NCBI GenBank assembly: GCA_000722615.1
Contig: JOKI01000015.1
Coordinates: forward strand, 62,001 to 126,000
Direction: 5' to 3'
From: Pseudorhizobium pelagicum
GTDB taxonomy: Bacteria > Pseudomonadota > Alphaproteobacteria > Rhizobiales > Rhizobiaceae
DNA: 64,000 nucleotides
Each line of letters opens with the position of its first letter. The first letter of the stretch is position 1. A model generated the notes under the pieces. The model searched no databases. It was not told the origin of the DNA and was given only the letters and a program-made list of their open reading frames with translations. The position numbers and the translations under genes are program-made. Below, in pieces: positions 7,932-17,595 of this stretch.

Positions 7932-8944
7932 GCGTGTTCTCCCTGAGTAGCCGTCATGTCGTGGGCCGAACTGGGTTCGGCGATCAGCAGGCGTTTGTCG
8001 CGGGCAAGCCACAGCGTCGCCGTCAGCGACGGGGCGATCTTCTGCCCGGAGGCCAGGTCGACAACCTCCTCGACCTCAAGGCCCACCTTTTCCAGCCAGT
8101 CGCTCATGATCTGGTGTGAAAAGCCGAGGCGCACGTGGGCGTGCTCGTCGCGAAGGTATTCGAGCGTGTGGGGCGCGAGATCGACGATCAGGAGCCTCCC
8201 GCCGGGCCGCAGCACCCGGGCCGCCTCGGCGATCGCCAGCTCCGGCTGGTCCAGGAAGTGCAGCACCTGATGGATCGTGATGAGGTCGAAGTCCTGCCCC
8301 TCCACCGGCAGGTTGAGGATGTCCCCGTGCCGGACGGAAGCCTTGAGGATGCCGGCATTGTCCAGATTGGCGCGCGCCACAGACAGCATGTCCCGACTGG
8401 CATCGACGCCGACCGCGCGCCTGTAGAGGTCCGACAGCAGCTGCAGGATCCAGCCTGTTCCGGTTCCCAGATCCAGCAGCGAATCGACGGGCGTCCGGCC
8501 GATCAGCCCAAGAAGCGCCTTCTCGACGGCGGCATCGCTGACATGCAGGCGCCGCAACTCGTCCCATTCGGAGGCGTTGCGGCTGAAATAGGCCTGCGCC
8601 CGCTCCGCCCGCGCCCGCTTCACCGTCGCCAGCCGCTCTCCATCGCGCACCAGCACCGGCTCGTCTGAAGCGGCCGCGGCCAGCAGGGTTTGCACCAGCA
8701 CCGCTGCCCGGCCATCCTGCTTCAGGCGGAAATAGGCCCAGGCACCCTCCTGATACCGCTCGATCAGGTCCTCCTCCGCCAGAAGCTTGAGGTGACGCGA
8801 GATGCGCGGCTGGGATTGGCCGAGAATTTCGGTGAGGTCGCTGACAGTGAGGTCGCCATCGGCCAGAAGGGCCAGAAGGCGAAACCGCGTCGGTTCGCCG
8901 ACGGTCTTCAGCACATCCACCAATGTATCGAGCGACAAACCCAT
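7928..8944 (-). CDS. ArsR-family regulator fused to a SAM-dependent methyltransferase-fold domain (SahR/SamR type)
   Basis: The protein has 338 residues. Residues about 5-75 are an ArsR winged helix (VGEPTRFRLLALLADGDL, SQPRISRHLKLL). Residues about 150-260 are a class I methyltransferase fold with the SAM loop LDLGTGTG at 157-164 and a GVDAS strand. Proteins of this build (SahR and SamR in Proteobacteria) sense SAM or S-adenosylhomocysteine and control methionine-cycle genes; the methyltransferase domain acts as a ligand sensor. It overlaps metF by 4 bp, and a perfect 20-bp palindrome sits 24 bp before the start, so it is probably autoregulated. The ATG at 8944 is preferred to a GTG at 8950 because AAGG is too close to the latter. 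Confidence 0.88.
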   Translation of the reverse strand: MGLSLDTLVDVLKTVGEPTRFRLLALLADGDLTVSDLTEILGQSQPRISRHLKLLAEEDLIERYQEGAWAYFRLKQDGRAAVLVQTLLAAAASDEPVLVRDGERLATVKRARAERAQAYFSRNASEWDELRRLHVSDAAVEKALLGLIGRTPVDSLLDLGTGTGWILQLLSDLYRRAVGVDASRDMLSVARANLDNAGILKASVRHGDILNLPVEGQDFDLITIHQVLHFLDQPELAIAEAARVLRPGGRLLIVDLAPHTLEYLRDEHAHVRLGFSHQIMSDWLEKVGLEVEEVVDLASGQKIAPSLTATLWLARDKRLLIAEPSSAHDMTATQGEHA

Positions 8945-8968
8945 TCGCACCAGCCTTACGCAATCAAG

Positions 8969-8988
8969 ATATAAAGATATCTTTATAT
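8969..8988. promoter_or_regulatory. Perfect 20-bp palindromic operator of the regulator-metF operon
   Basis: ATATAAAGATATCTTTATAT is its own reverse complement over all 20 positions. It lies 24 bp upstream of the ArsR-methyltransferase gene, in an AT-rich island within GC-rich DNA. A 16-of-20 match occurs at the same relative place in front of metH (37635-37654). ArsR-family regulators bind such AT-rich palindromes. Confidence 0.8.
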
Positions 8989-9088
8989 GAGGCGGAGCGG
9001 TCGTGCAACCCGATTGTCGACATGTCGGTGGAAAAGCAGAAGGCCCCGGCAGCCCGGAGCCTCCTGCATTATCAGGTCAGTGTGACGG

Positions 9089-10738
<1,650 letters not shown>

Positions 10739-10828
10739 CGTGAAATTGCTCCGGGCAGAATGGGAAGTTGCCGCTATGTAGGCGAATTGGCGCCCCGGAG
10801 CAATGCGCAGGCGCCTAAGGGAGGGGTA

Positions 10829-11761
10829 ATGTTCAGCGAAACGAGACGATTCCAGAGCCCGACGGGCGCCGACCTTGCCTATCACCACCGCGCGTCGGGG
10901 CCAGCTGCTGCGGGCATTCTCCTGATCTGCCATGGACTGGCCGAGCATTCCGGGCGCTACCGCGCATTTGCCGACAAGATGGCCGATACCGGCTTTCACG
11001 TCTATGCCCATGACCACCGCGGCCACGGTGAAACGAGGGCGCCGGATGCAGTCCCCGGACGCTTTGCCGAGCGCGATGGTCTGCGCAAGGTGATCGACGA
11101 TGTCTGCGCCATGCGCGACATGGCCGCCGCGGCGCACCCCGGCCTGCCCGTCATCCTCTTCGGTCATTCCATGGGCGGCCTCATTGCCCTCAACACCGCC
11201 GTCGATCGACCCGACGACTTCCAGGCACTCACCATCTGGAACTCGAATTTCCACCCAGGACCCGCCGGGCGCCTCGCGCAGGCCGTGCTTCTGGCGGAAC
11301 GGGCGTTGAAGGGTTCGGACGTGCCGAGCACCATCCTGCCGATGGCGACATTTCGCGCCTGGGGCCGCTCGATGCCGGAAAAGCGCACCGAGGCGGACTG
11401 GCTGAGTAATGATCCGGCCGAAGTCGACGCCTATCTCACCGACCCCCTGTGCGGCTTCGACGCCAGCGTTTCGCTGTGGCTCGACCTGTTCGAGATGACC
11501 TACCGTGGCCCGACGCTCGTCGACAGGCTGCGCAAGGACATGCCGATCTACCTCGTCGGCGGCGAGAACGATCCGGCCACCAACGGCGGTCGCGAGATCA
11601 CCTGGCTCGCGCGTCATCTGAAGACACACGGATTGCGTCGTGTGACGAGCAGGATCTGGCCGAAGACCCGCCACGAGACGTTGAACGACAGCGTCCGCAA
11701 CGAAGCGACCGCGGAGTTCGCCGCCTGGGCACGCGAGGCCGCCGAGCTTCGAACGGAATGA
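10829..11761 (+). CDS. Alpha/beta hydrolase, lysophospholipase / monoacylglycerol-lipase type (Hydrolase_4)
   Basis: The protein has 310 residues. It has the Hydrolase_4 pattern: LICHGLAEHSGRY (oxyanion region), YAHDHRGHGET, the nucleophile elbow GHSMGG, DMPIYLVGGENDPAT with the acid, and a late KTRHETLND with the catalytic His. PldB-like enzymes act on lysophospholipids or monoacylglycerols. No signal peptide is present, so it is probably cytoplasmic. The ATG at 10829 follows a GGGAGGGG ribosome site. It stands alone between divergent ettA and a separate downstream operon. Confidence 0.87.
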   Translation: MFSETRRFQSPTGADLAYHHRASGPAAAGILLICHGLAEHSGRYRAFADKMADTGFHVYAHDHRGHGETRAPDAVPGRFAERDGLRKVIDDVCAMRDMAAAAHPGLPVILFGHSMGGLIALNTAVDRPDDFQALTIWNSNFHPGPAGRLAQAVLLAERALKGSDVPSTILPMATFRAWGRSMPEKRTEADWLSNDPAEVDAYLTDPLCGFDASVSLWLDLFEMTYRGPTLVDRLRKDMPIYLVGGENDPATNGGREITWLARHLKTHGLRRVTSRIWPKTRHETLNDSVRNEATAEFAAWAREAAELRTE

Positions 11762-11863
11762 AGTGATGACATTTCGTCAAGTGCGGCCGCAGCCGCGCTT
11801 GGCTATACATGACCCGCGGCCGGAACTGATTGCCCCTGCCGCGCCTTGCAAGAGTGGATCAGG

Positions 11864-12826
11864 ATGACTTCCCCAGCCGGCGGCCTTGCCGCCACCCATG
11901 CCCCGTCCGCAAGCATCGTCAACGGCCTCCTGCTGATGCTGCTCGCCATGCTCGTGGCGCCGCTGATCGACACCTTCTCCAAGCTCGCCACCGACACCAC
12001 GTCGCCGACCATGATCACCGCCGGCCGCTTCGTCTTCCAGGCTATCTTCATGCTGCCGATCGTGATCTGGCACGGCCTGTGGCGCAGCTTCTCCTGGCGG
12101 ATGAGCACCTTCCACGCCATACGCGCAGCCCTGATCACCGTCGGCATGATCTGCTTCGTTGCGACGCTCGCCGTGATGGAAGTGGCCGACGCAGTCGCCA
12201 TCTTCTTCGTCGAGCCCATGATCCTGACGGTGCTGTCGAGCATCTTCCTGAAGGAAGTGGTCGGCTGGCGGCGCTACACCGCCTGCGGCGTCGGCTTCAT
12301 CGGCGCCATGATCATCATTCAGCCGAGCTTTGCCGACATCGGCTTCGTGGCGCTGCTGCCGATTGCCACCGCCTTTTGCGTCGCGGTCTTCGCGCTGATG
12401 ACGCGCGCGCTGGCGCGGCACGAGAACCCCTGGGCCATGCAGTTCCAGATGGCGCTCTGGGGCATCCCGATTTCCGCGGCCCTGCTGGCGATCGGCAGCG
12501 GGAGCGGCATCGCGTTCATGGCCCCCTCCACGCCGGACGTGACGACGGTGGTGTGGCTTGTCGGCGTCGGCTTCTTTGCCACCCTGTCCGGCGTCCTCGC
12601 GGTCTACGCCTATCGGGTCGCCCCGGCCTCCATCCTGGCGCCGATCCAGTATTTCGAGATCGTCTCGGCAACGCTTTTCGGCTGGCTCATCTTCGGGGAT
12701 TTTCCCGATGGCACCAAATGGCTGGGCATCGCCATCGTCGTCGGCTCCGGCCTCTACATCATCTGGCGCGAACGCCGCGCTGCCTCCAAACCCGTGACAA
12801 CGGCCGATCCCGTCGTCACGCCCTGA
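11864..12826 (+). CDS. EamA/DMT-superfamily permease
   Basis: The protein has 320 residues with about ten membrane helices in two EamA repeats (first near residues 25-150, second near 160-300). It is not closely similar to the other DMT protein in the window. It is followed within 11 bp by a CoA-transferase gene and then an overlapping ThDP-enzyme gene, so it probably moves the substrate or product of that small catabolic operon. The ATG at 11864 is preferred to an upstream in-frame TTG at 11846; the ribosome site (GAGTGG) is mediocre. Confidence 0.8.
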   Translation: MTSPAGGLAATHAPSASIVNGLLLMLLAMLVAPLIDTFSKLATDTTSPTMITAGRFVFQAIFMLPIVIWHGLWRSFSWRMSTFHAIRAALITVGMICFVATLAVMEVADAVAIFFVEPMILTVLSSIFLKEVVGWRRYTACGVGFIGAMIIIQPSFADIGFVALLPIATAFCVAVFALMTRALARHENPWAMQFQMALWGIPISAALLAIGSGSGIAFMAPSTPDVTTVVWLVGVGFFATLSGVLAVYAYRVAPASILAPIQYFEIVSATLFGWLIFGDFPDGTKWLGIAIVVGSGLYIIWRERRAASKPVTTADPVVTP

Positions 12827-12837
12827 ACAGGGACACC

Positions 12838-14043
12838 ATGAACGAGACCACAGCGAAGAAACCGCCCCTCACCGGAATTCGGGTCATCGAACTGGCCCGC
12901 GTCCTTGCCGGCCCCTGGGCCGGCCAGATGCTCGCCGACCTCGGCGCGGACGTGATCAAGGTGGAGAACCCGGAAGGTGGCGACGACACGCGCGCCTGGG
13001 GACCGCCCTTCGTCGAAGGCGAAGACGGCGAGAACCTCTCGGCTGCCTACTATCATGCCACCAATCGCGGCAAGCGCTCGGTCGCCGTTGATCTGAAGAC
13101 CGCAGACGGACAGGAGATCGTTCGCCAGCTGGTGGCCACCGCCGACGTGGTGATCGAGAACTTCAAGCTCGGTGGACTGAAGAAATACGGGCTGGACTAC
13201 GAGAGCCTGAAGGTCATCAACCCCAAGCTGGTCTATTGCTCGATCACCGGCTTCGGCCAGGACGGCCCCTATGCCAATCTCGCCGGCTACGACTACATCG
13301 TCCAGGGCATGTCCGGCTTCATGTCGATCACCGGCGAGACCGACGGCCAGCCGATGAAGGCGGGCGTCGCCATCGCCGACATCTTCACCGGCATCTACGC
13401 CGTGGCGGCCATCCAGGCGGCGCTGATCCATGCCATGAAGACCGGCGAAGGCCAGCTGGTGGACATGGCTCTCCTCGACGTGATGTCAGCGGTGCTGGCC
13501 AACCAGAACATGAACTACCTGGTCTCCGGCACGCCGCCGACCCGCCTCGGCAACGCGCATCCGAACATCAGCCCCTATGAGGTCATTCCCGTCGAGGATG
13601 GCCACATCATCCTCGCCGTCGGCAACGACGGGCAGTTCCGCCGCTTCTGCCGTGTTCTCGGCATCGAGGCCCTGGCCGACGACGAGCGCTTTTCGACCAA
13701 CCAGGCCCGGGTCGCCAACCGCCTTGCCCTGCGGCCGCTGCTGGTGGCGCAGACCGAAACCTGGCCGAAGGCGGCCCTGCTCGCCGCCTGTGGCGACAAC
13801 GCCGTCCCGGCCGGGCCGATCAACTCGGTCGCCGAAATGTTCGACGATCCGCAGGTGAAGGCGCGTGGGCTGCGCATCGACCTTCCGTCGTCCGACGGGA
13901 CCATCATTCCGGGCGTCCGCACGCCGATCGTGCTGTCGGAAACGCCGCTTGCCTATCACCGCCCGAGCCCGAAGCTCGGCGAGCACACCGAAAGTGTGCT
14001 TTCAGAACTGAACATCAAAGACACCAAGGGGAAAGACCGATGA
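12838..14043 (+). CDS. CoA transferase, family III (CaiB/BaiF, formyl-CoA:oxalate type)
   Basis: The protein has 401 residues. The class III fold shows in GIRVIELARVLAGPWAGQMLADLGADVIKVE, RGKRSVAVDLKT, DVVIENFKLGGLKKYGLDY, and YCSITGFGQDGPY. The Asp that carries the CoA ester intermediate is expected in the GQLVDMALLD region (VDMALLD). These enzymes move CoA between carboxylic acids. It is placed between a transporter and a ThDP enzyme with a 4-bp overlap, an arrangement like frc/oxc in oxalate catabolism, but the partner is not clearly oxalyl-CoA decarboxylase, so the acid substrate is open. Confidence 0.88.
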   Translation: MNETTAKKPPLTGIRVIELARVLAGPWAGQMLADLGADVIKVENPEGGDDTRAWGPPFVEGEDGENLSAAYYHATNRGKRSVAVDLKTADGQEIVRQLVATADVVIENFKLGGLKKYGLDYESLKVINPKLVYCSITGFGQDGPYANLAGYDYIVQGMSGFMSITGETDGQPMKAGVAIADIFTGIYAVAAIQAALIHAMKTGEGQLVDMALLDVMSAVLANQNMNYLVSGTPPTRLGNAHPNISPYEVIPVEDGHIILAVGNDGQFRRFCRVLGIEALADDERFSTNQARVANRLALRPLLVAQTETWPKAALLAACGDNAVPAGPINSVAEMFDDPQVKARGLRIDLPSSDGTIIPGVRTPIVLSETPLAYHRPSPKLGEHTESVLSELNIKDTKGKDR

Positions 14044-15689
14044 AGACCGGAGGACAGCTGATTGTCGAGGCGCTGAAGGCGAACGGCGTGGAGCGCATTT
14101 CCTGCGTGCCGGGCGAAAGCTATCTTGCCGTGCTCGACGCCCTCTACGAGAGCGGCATCGAGGTTCTCGTCTGCCGCCAGGAGGGCGGGGCAGCGATGAT
14201 GGCCGATAGCTGGGGGCGGCTGACCGGCCAGCCCGGCATCTGCATGGTCACCCGCGGACCGGGCGCCACCAATGCCTCCGCCGGGCTGCATATCGCCAAG
14301 CAGGATTCCATCCCGATGATCCTCTTCATCGGCCAGATCGGCCGTGACATGAAGGAGCGCGAGGCCTTCCAGGAGGTCGAGTATCGCCGCGCCTTCACCG
14401 AATTCGCCAAATGGGTGGGCGAGATCGACGACGCCCGCCGCATTCCCGAGTTCGTCACCCGCGCCTTTGCGGTGGCGACCTCCGGCCGCCCCGGCCCCGT
14501 CGTCCTGACGCTGCCGGAGGACATGCTGGTCGAAGAGGTCGAGGCCCCGGCGGCGCGTGCCTATATGCCGGTCGAATCCCATCCCGGCCCGAGCCAGATG
14601 CGGGCGCTCGAGACGATGCTGAAAGAGGCGCAGCGGCCGATGTTCATCCTCGGCGGCACGCGCTGGAGCGAAGAGGCCGTCGCCGACATGCAGGCGTTTG
14701 CAAGCCGCTTCAAGGTGCCGGTTGGCTGCTCCTTCCGTCGGCAGATGCTGTTCGATCACCTTCATCCGTCCTATGCCGGCGATGTCGGCATCGGCATTAA
14801 CCCGACCTTGTCGAAGGCGATCAAGGAGTCCGACCTCATCGTCCTCGTCGGCGCCCGCATGTCGGAAATGCCCTCCTCCGGCTATACGCTGATCGATATC
14901 CCCTACCCGTCCCAGAAGCTCGTGCATGTCTACCCGGATCCGGAGGAACTCGGCCGCATCTACCGCCCCGATCTCGCCATCTGCGCCGCACCGGCGGAAT
15001 TTGCCGCGGCGCTGAAGCACATCGAGCCGCCGGCGGCGCCGCTCTGGGCCGAGCGCAAGTCGGCCATGCACGACGCCTATCTGAAGTGGTCCACCCCGCC
15101 GCAGACCGGTCCGGGCGCCGTGCAGATGGGGCCGATCATGGAGTGGCTGGACGCCAATACCGCGGCCGACACGATCTTCACCAACGGCGCCGGCAACTAC
15201 GCCACCTGGGTGCATCGCTTCCACCGCTTCCGCAAGTACAACACCCAGGCAGCTCCGACTTCCGGTTCCATGGGCTACGGCCTGCCGGCAGCCGTCGCGG
15301 CCAAGCAGCTGTTTCCCGAACGCGAGGTGATCTGCTTTGCCGGTGACGGCTGCTTCATGATGCATGGCCAGGAGTTCATCACTGCCGTGCGCTACGGTCT
15401 GCCGATCATCACGGTGCTGGTCAACAACAGCACCTACGGCACGATCCGCATGCATCAGGAGCGGGAGTATCCCGGCCGCGTCAGCGCCACCGATCTGGTC
15501 AACCCGGATTTCGTCGCCTTCGCAAAGGCCTATGGCGGCCACGGCGAACTGGTGGAGAAGACGGCCGACTTCGCGCCCGCCTTCGAACGGGCCCGCGCCA
15601 GCGGCAAGCCGTCGATCATCGAGATCAAGCTCGATCCGGAGGCCATCACGCCGACCCGGACGCTGACGCAGATCCGCGAGAAGGCTTGA
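14040..15689 (+). CDS. Thiamine-diphosphate-dependent enzyme, acetolactate-synthase / oxalyl-CoA-decarboxylase superfamily
   Basis: The protein has 549 residues. Three ThDP-enzyme domains follow in order. The N-terminal Pyr domain has the catalytic Glu in CRQEGGAAMMAD. A central Rossmann-like domain includes ILGGTRWSEEAV. The C-terminal PP domain has the cofactor motif GDGCFMMHGQEF ... VNNSTYGT. It may decarboxylate or ligate a 2-keto acid or acyl-CoA; NCBI-type annotation would be generic. Its ATG overlaps the stop of the CoA transferase, so the two products are likely made together. It lacks the obvious ADP-binding features of oxalyl-CoA decarboxylase, so I leave the reaction open. Confidence 0.87.
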   Translation: MKTGGQLIVEALKANGVERISCVPGESYLAVLDALYESGIEVLVCRQEGGAAMMADSWGRLTGQPGICMVTRGPGATNASAGLHIAKQDSIPMILFIGQIGRDMKEREAFQEVEYRRAFTEFAKWVGEIDDARRIPEFVTRAFAVATSGRPGPVVLTLPEDMLVEEVEAPAARAYMPVESHPGPSQMRALETMLKEAQRPMFILGGTRWSEEAVADMQAFASRFKVPVGCSFRRQMLFDHLHPSYAGDVGIGINPTLSKAIKESDLIVLVGARMSEMPSSGYTLIDIPYPSQKLVHVYPDPEELGRIYRPDLAICAAPAEFAAALKHIEPPAAPLWAERKSAMHDAYLKWSTPPQTGPGAVQMGPIMEWLDANTAADTIFTNGAGNYATWVHRFHRFRKYNTQAAPTSGSMGYGLPAAVAAKQLFPEREVICFAGDGCFMMHGQEFITAVRYGLPIITVLVNNSTYGTIRMHQEREYPGRVSATDLVNPDFVAFAKAYGGHGELVEKTADFAPAFERARASGKPSIIEIKLDPEAITPTRTLTQIREKA

Positions 15690-15696
15690 TACAAAA

Positions 15697-15728
15697 AAGG
15701 CCGGCGCATCCGAGGATGCGCCGGCCTT
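15697..15728. terminator. Strong bidirectional hairpin between the ThDP-enzyme gene and ridA
   Basis: A perfect 14-bp stem (AAGGCCGGCGCATC with its complement) closes a 4-nt loop. Six A residues on the left become a U-run on the minus strand, so it is a textbook terminator for the minus-strand RidA gene and a plausible one for the plus-strand operon, whose stop lies 7 bp before. Confidence 0.85.
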
Positions 15729-15748
15729 CGGATTCAAATTGTCATCGC

Positions 15749-16090
15749 TCAGATGGCGGCGGTCACCGTGAACTCGACCTTGTACTTCGGTGCTGCAAGC
15801 TTGGCTTCGCTGGTGGCACGAGCCGGCGTGTTGGCCGGATCGACCCAGGCTTCCCATGCGGCGTTCATTTCAGCAAAGTAGGACATGTCCGACAGGTAGA
15901 TCAGCGTCTGCAGGATCTTGGACTTGTCAGAGCCAACGGCGGCCAGCAGGCGATCCACTTCCCGCAGGGCATATTCGCACTGCTCCGTCACGGTCTCGCC
16001 CTCACCCACCTGGCCAGCCAGATAGACGGTGTTGCCGTGGACGACGGCGCCGCTCATGCGGGCGCCGGATTCGATGCGCTTGATGCTCAT
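15749..16090 (-). CDS. RidA family protein (YjgF/YER057c/UK114), enamine/imine deaminase-like
   Basis: The protein has 113 residues, the normal size. Family features are GNTVYLAGQVG, the TEQCEYALREVDRLLAAVGSDKSKI helix, the ILQTLIYLSDM strand and PARATSEAKLAAPKYKVEFTVTAA, which contains the arginine position expected of the RidA active site. RidA proteins are homotrimers that hydrolyse reactive 2-aminoacrylate-type enamines; some members have other roles. AGGAG stands 6 nt before the ATG. The TIGR01244-type gene lies 63 bp upstream on the same strand. Confidence 0.9.
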   Translation of the reverse strand: MSIKRIESGARMSGAVVHGNTVYLAGQVGEGETVTEQCEYALREVDRLLAAVGSDKSKILQTLIYLSDMSYFAEMNAAWEAWVDPANTPARATSEAKLAAPKYKVEFTVTAAI

Positions 16091-16153
16091 GGATACTCCT
16101 GGAGATGTTTAAGCTGCGGATGATGGGCCGGCAGGCTGCCGGCCGTGGAAGTG

Positions 16154-16492
16154 TCAGCCACGCAGATGCTGGCTTTTCTCATAGATGGCCGTGGAGCGGG
16201 CGCCCGAGCGGCAGTAGGCAAGCATCGGGCGCGGCAGTTCGTCCAGAGCATCGACCATGCCGTTGACGGCTTCGGCATCGACGCCCATGCGACCGACCGG
16301 CACGTGCTTGACCTCAAGGCCGAGTGCCTCAGCCTTCGCCGCGATGTCGGCGAAGCTCGGCTGGCCGGGATCTTCCTCGTCCGGCCGGTTGCAGACGATC
16401 GACTTGAACCCCATCGCCTTGACCTGCTCCAGGTCTTCGACCGTGATCTGTCCGGTGACCGCGTACTCGTCGTTGATCTGTCGGATATCCAT
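16154..16492 (-). CDS. TIGR01244 family protein: dual-specificity-phosphatase/sulfurtransferase-like domain of beta-lactamase-hydrolase type
   Basis: The protein has 112 residues. It has the compact phosphatase-like domain found at the N-terminus of Blh (beta-lactamase-hydrolase-like) proteins: GFKSIVCNRPDEE early, VKHVPVGRMGV in the middle, and the anion-binding loop YCRSGARS with the reactive Cys. Stand-alone copies are often called TIGR01244 sulfur transferases; the biological role is thought to concern sulfide or sulfane sulfur but is not settled. The ATG at 16492 has GGAGG 7 nt upstream. It may be co-transcribed with ridA. Confidence 0.85.
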   Translation of the reverse strand: MDIRQINDEYAVTGQITVEDLEQVKAMGFKSIVCNRPDEEDPGQPSFADIAAKAEALGLEVKHVPVGRMGVDAEAVNGMVDALDELPRPMLAYCRSGARSTAIYEKSQHLRG

Positions 16493-16563
16493 CGCTTTTC
16501 CTCCGGCTGGAATGTGGCAACCCCAATACGCTGCCACCGACGGAGCGTCAATCGACGCCCGTG

Positions 16564-17403
16564 TCAGACGAAGCAGAAGCGCAGGCCGTAGTCGATGCTC
16601 TCGCCAGGCCCCAGGAGGGACAGCTCCCCCGCTTCCTCGAGCTCGCGACGGTCCACCCAACGGTGCGAGACCGGCTCGATGCCGAGCACATGCGCCGGCG
16701 ACTGCTGGTTGCGCCAGATCTGCAGATGCGGGAGTGTGTCGGTGCGAAACTTGACCCTCAGCGTCTTGCCGCCGATCGCAGCAATCGGCCCGAGATTGAC
16801 CTCGGCCCAGGCAGCGCCTTCCGTTGCCGCCGGCACGCAGAACACGCCCCCAGGGTCCTCGCCGAAGTTCCAGGGCAGGCTGCCGTTCTCCAGCATCGCG
16901 CCGTTCAACCGCACCTCGCTGTCGAACAGCCAGGCGCCGATGTTCATGTGGTACATGTGAACGGGCGAGAAGGGTTCAGGCCCCGTGTTCGTGACCTTGT
17001 CGGCAAGCCAGACCTCCCCGGTCTGGCCGTCGATCCGCCACTGGCGCTCCAGGAGCGCCGTGCCGCCGTCGGCAAGCTTCACCGACACCTCGGCATGGCA
17101 TTCCACATCCTCGCCCTGCCCGTCCCAGAAGACGAGCTTGGCCGGATGCGACGAGAAGGAACCGTGCAGCGGGAAATGCTTGCCGTCCTTGCGCCCGGGT
17201 ATCGGTTCAGGGTGGCGGATGTGATCCGGTCCGCAGGTGAACAGGAAGCCCTCGAGGGAGTGATCGATCCGCGGATCGCCGTCGTCGGGAATTGCGCGCC
17301 CGGGCGCCAGGTCGACCTCGCCGACGAAGCATGAGCCGATGTCGAGCACCGAGCTCTCATCGAGCATCAAGCGCGGTCCGACGGCTGCGGAAAAAGCTTT
17401 CAT
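16564..17403 (-). CDS. Aldose-1-epimerase-like protein (DUF4432 / galactose-mutarotase fold)
   Basis: The protein has 279 residues. The beta-sandwich mutarotase fold is suggested by FLFTCGPDHIRHPEP, HFPLHGSFSSHPAKLV with the conserved His, VTNTGPEPFSPVHMYHMNIGAWLFD, and IEPVSHRWVDR. These give the two histidines and the late Glu expected for sugar ring-opening proteins. Such proteins interconvert sugar anomers or bind sugars; the specific sugar is unknown. GAGGAG lies 6 nt before the ATG. It is divergent from the L,D-transpeptidase gene, with about 190 bp between. Confidence 0.8.
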   Translation of the reverse strand: MKAFSAAVGPRLMLDESSVLDIGSCFVGEVDLAPGRAIPDDGDPRIDHSLEGFLFTCGPDHIRHPEPIPGRKDGKHFPLHGSFSSHPAKLVFWDGQGEDVECHAEVSVKLADGGTALLERQWRIDGQTGEVWLADKVTNTGPEPFSPVHMYHMNIGAWLFDSEVRLNGAMLENGSLPWNFGEDPGGVFCVPAATEGAAWAEVNLGPIAAIGGKTLRVKFRTDTLPHLQIWRNQQSPAHVLGIEPVSHRWVDRRELEEAGELSLLGPGESIDYGLRFCFV

Positions 17404-17537
17404 TTCAACTCCTCACTCCCCTGCAACGACTCTGTTACCAGAACGTGATAGAGAATTTAACGCTGTGTTCACGATGAATTCAGCTAATTCACACTAGCGT
17501 CAAATTTAGCTTGTCTGTGGCAGCCAATACACCGGGC

Positions 17538-17562
17538 GGAACGTTTGGCAGTCTCGGCAATT
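17538..17562 (+). promoter_or_regulatory. Weak EcfG-type promoter candidate before the L,D-transpeptidase gene
   Basis: GGAAC is followed after 16 nt by AATT, so only the TT of the CGTT -10 element is met. It lies 33 bp upstream of the GTG start. On its own it would not be convincing. Confidence 0.25.
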
Positions 17563-17595
17563 TCATCCGTGTTCAACAACAAGGTCGGTGACAAC

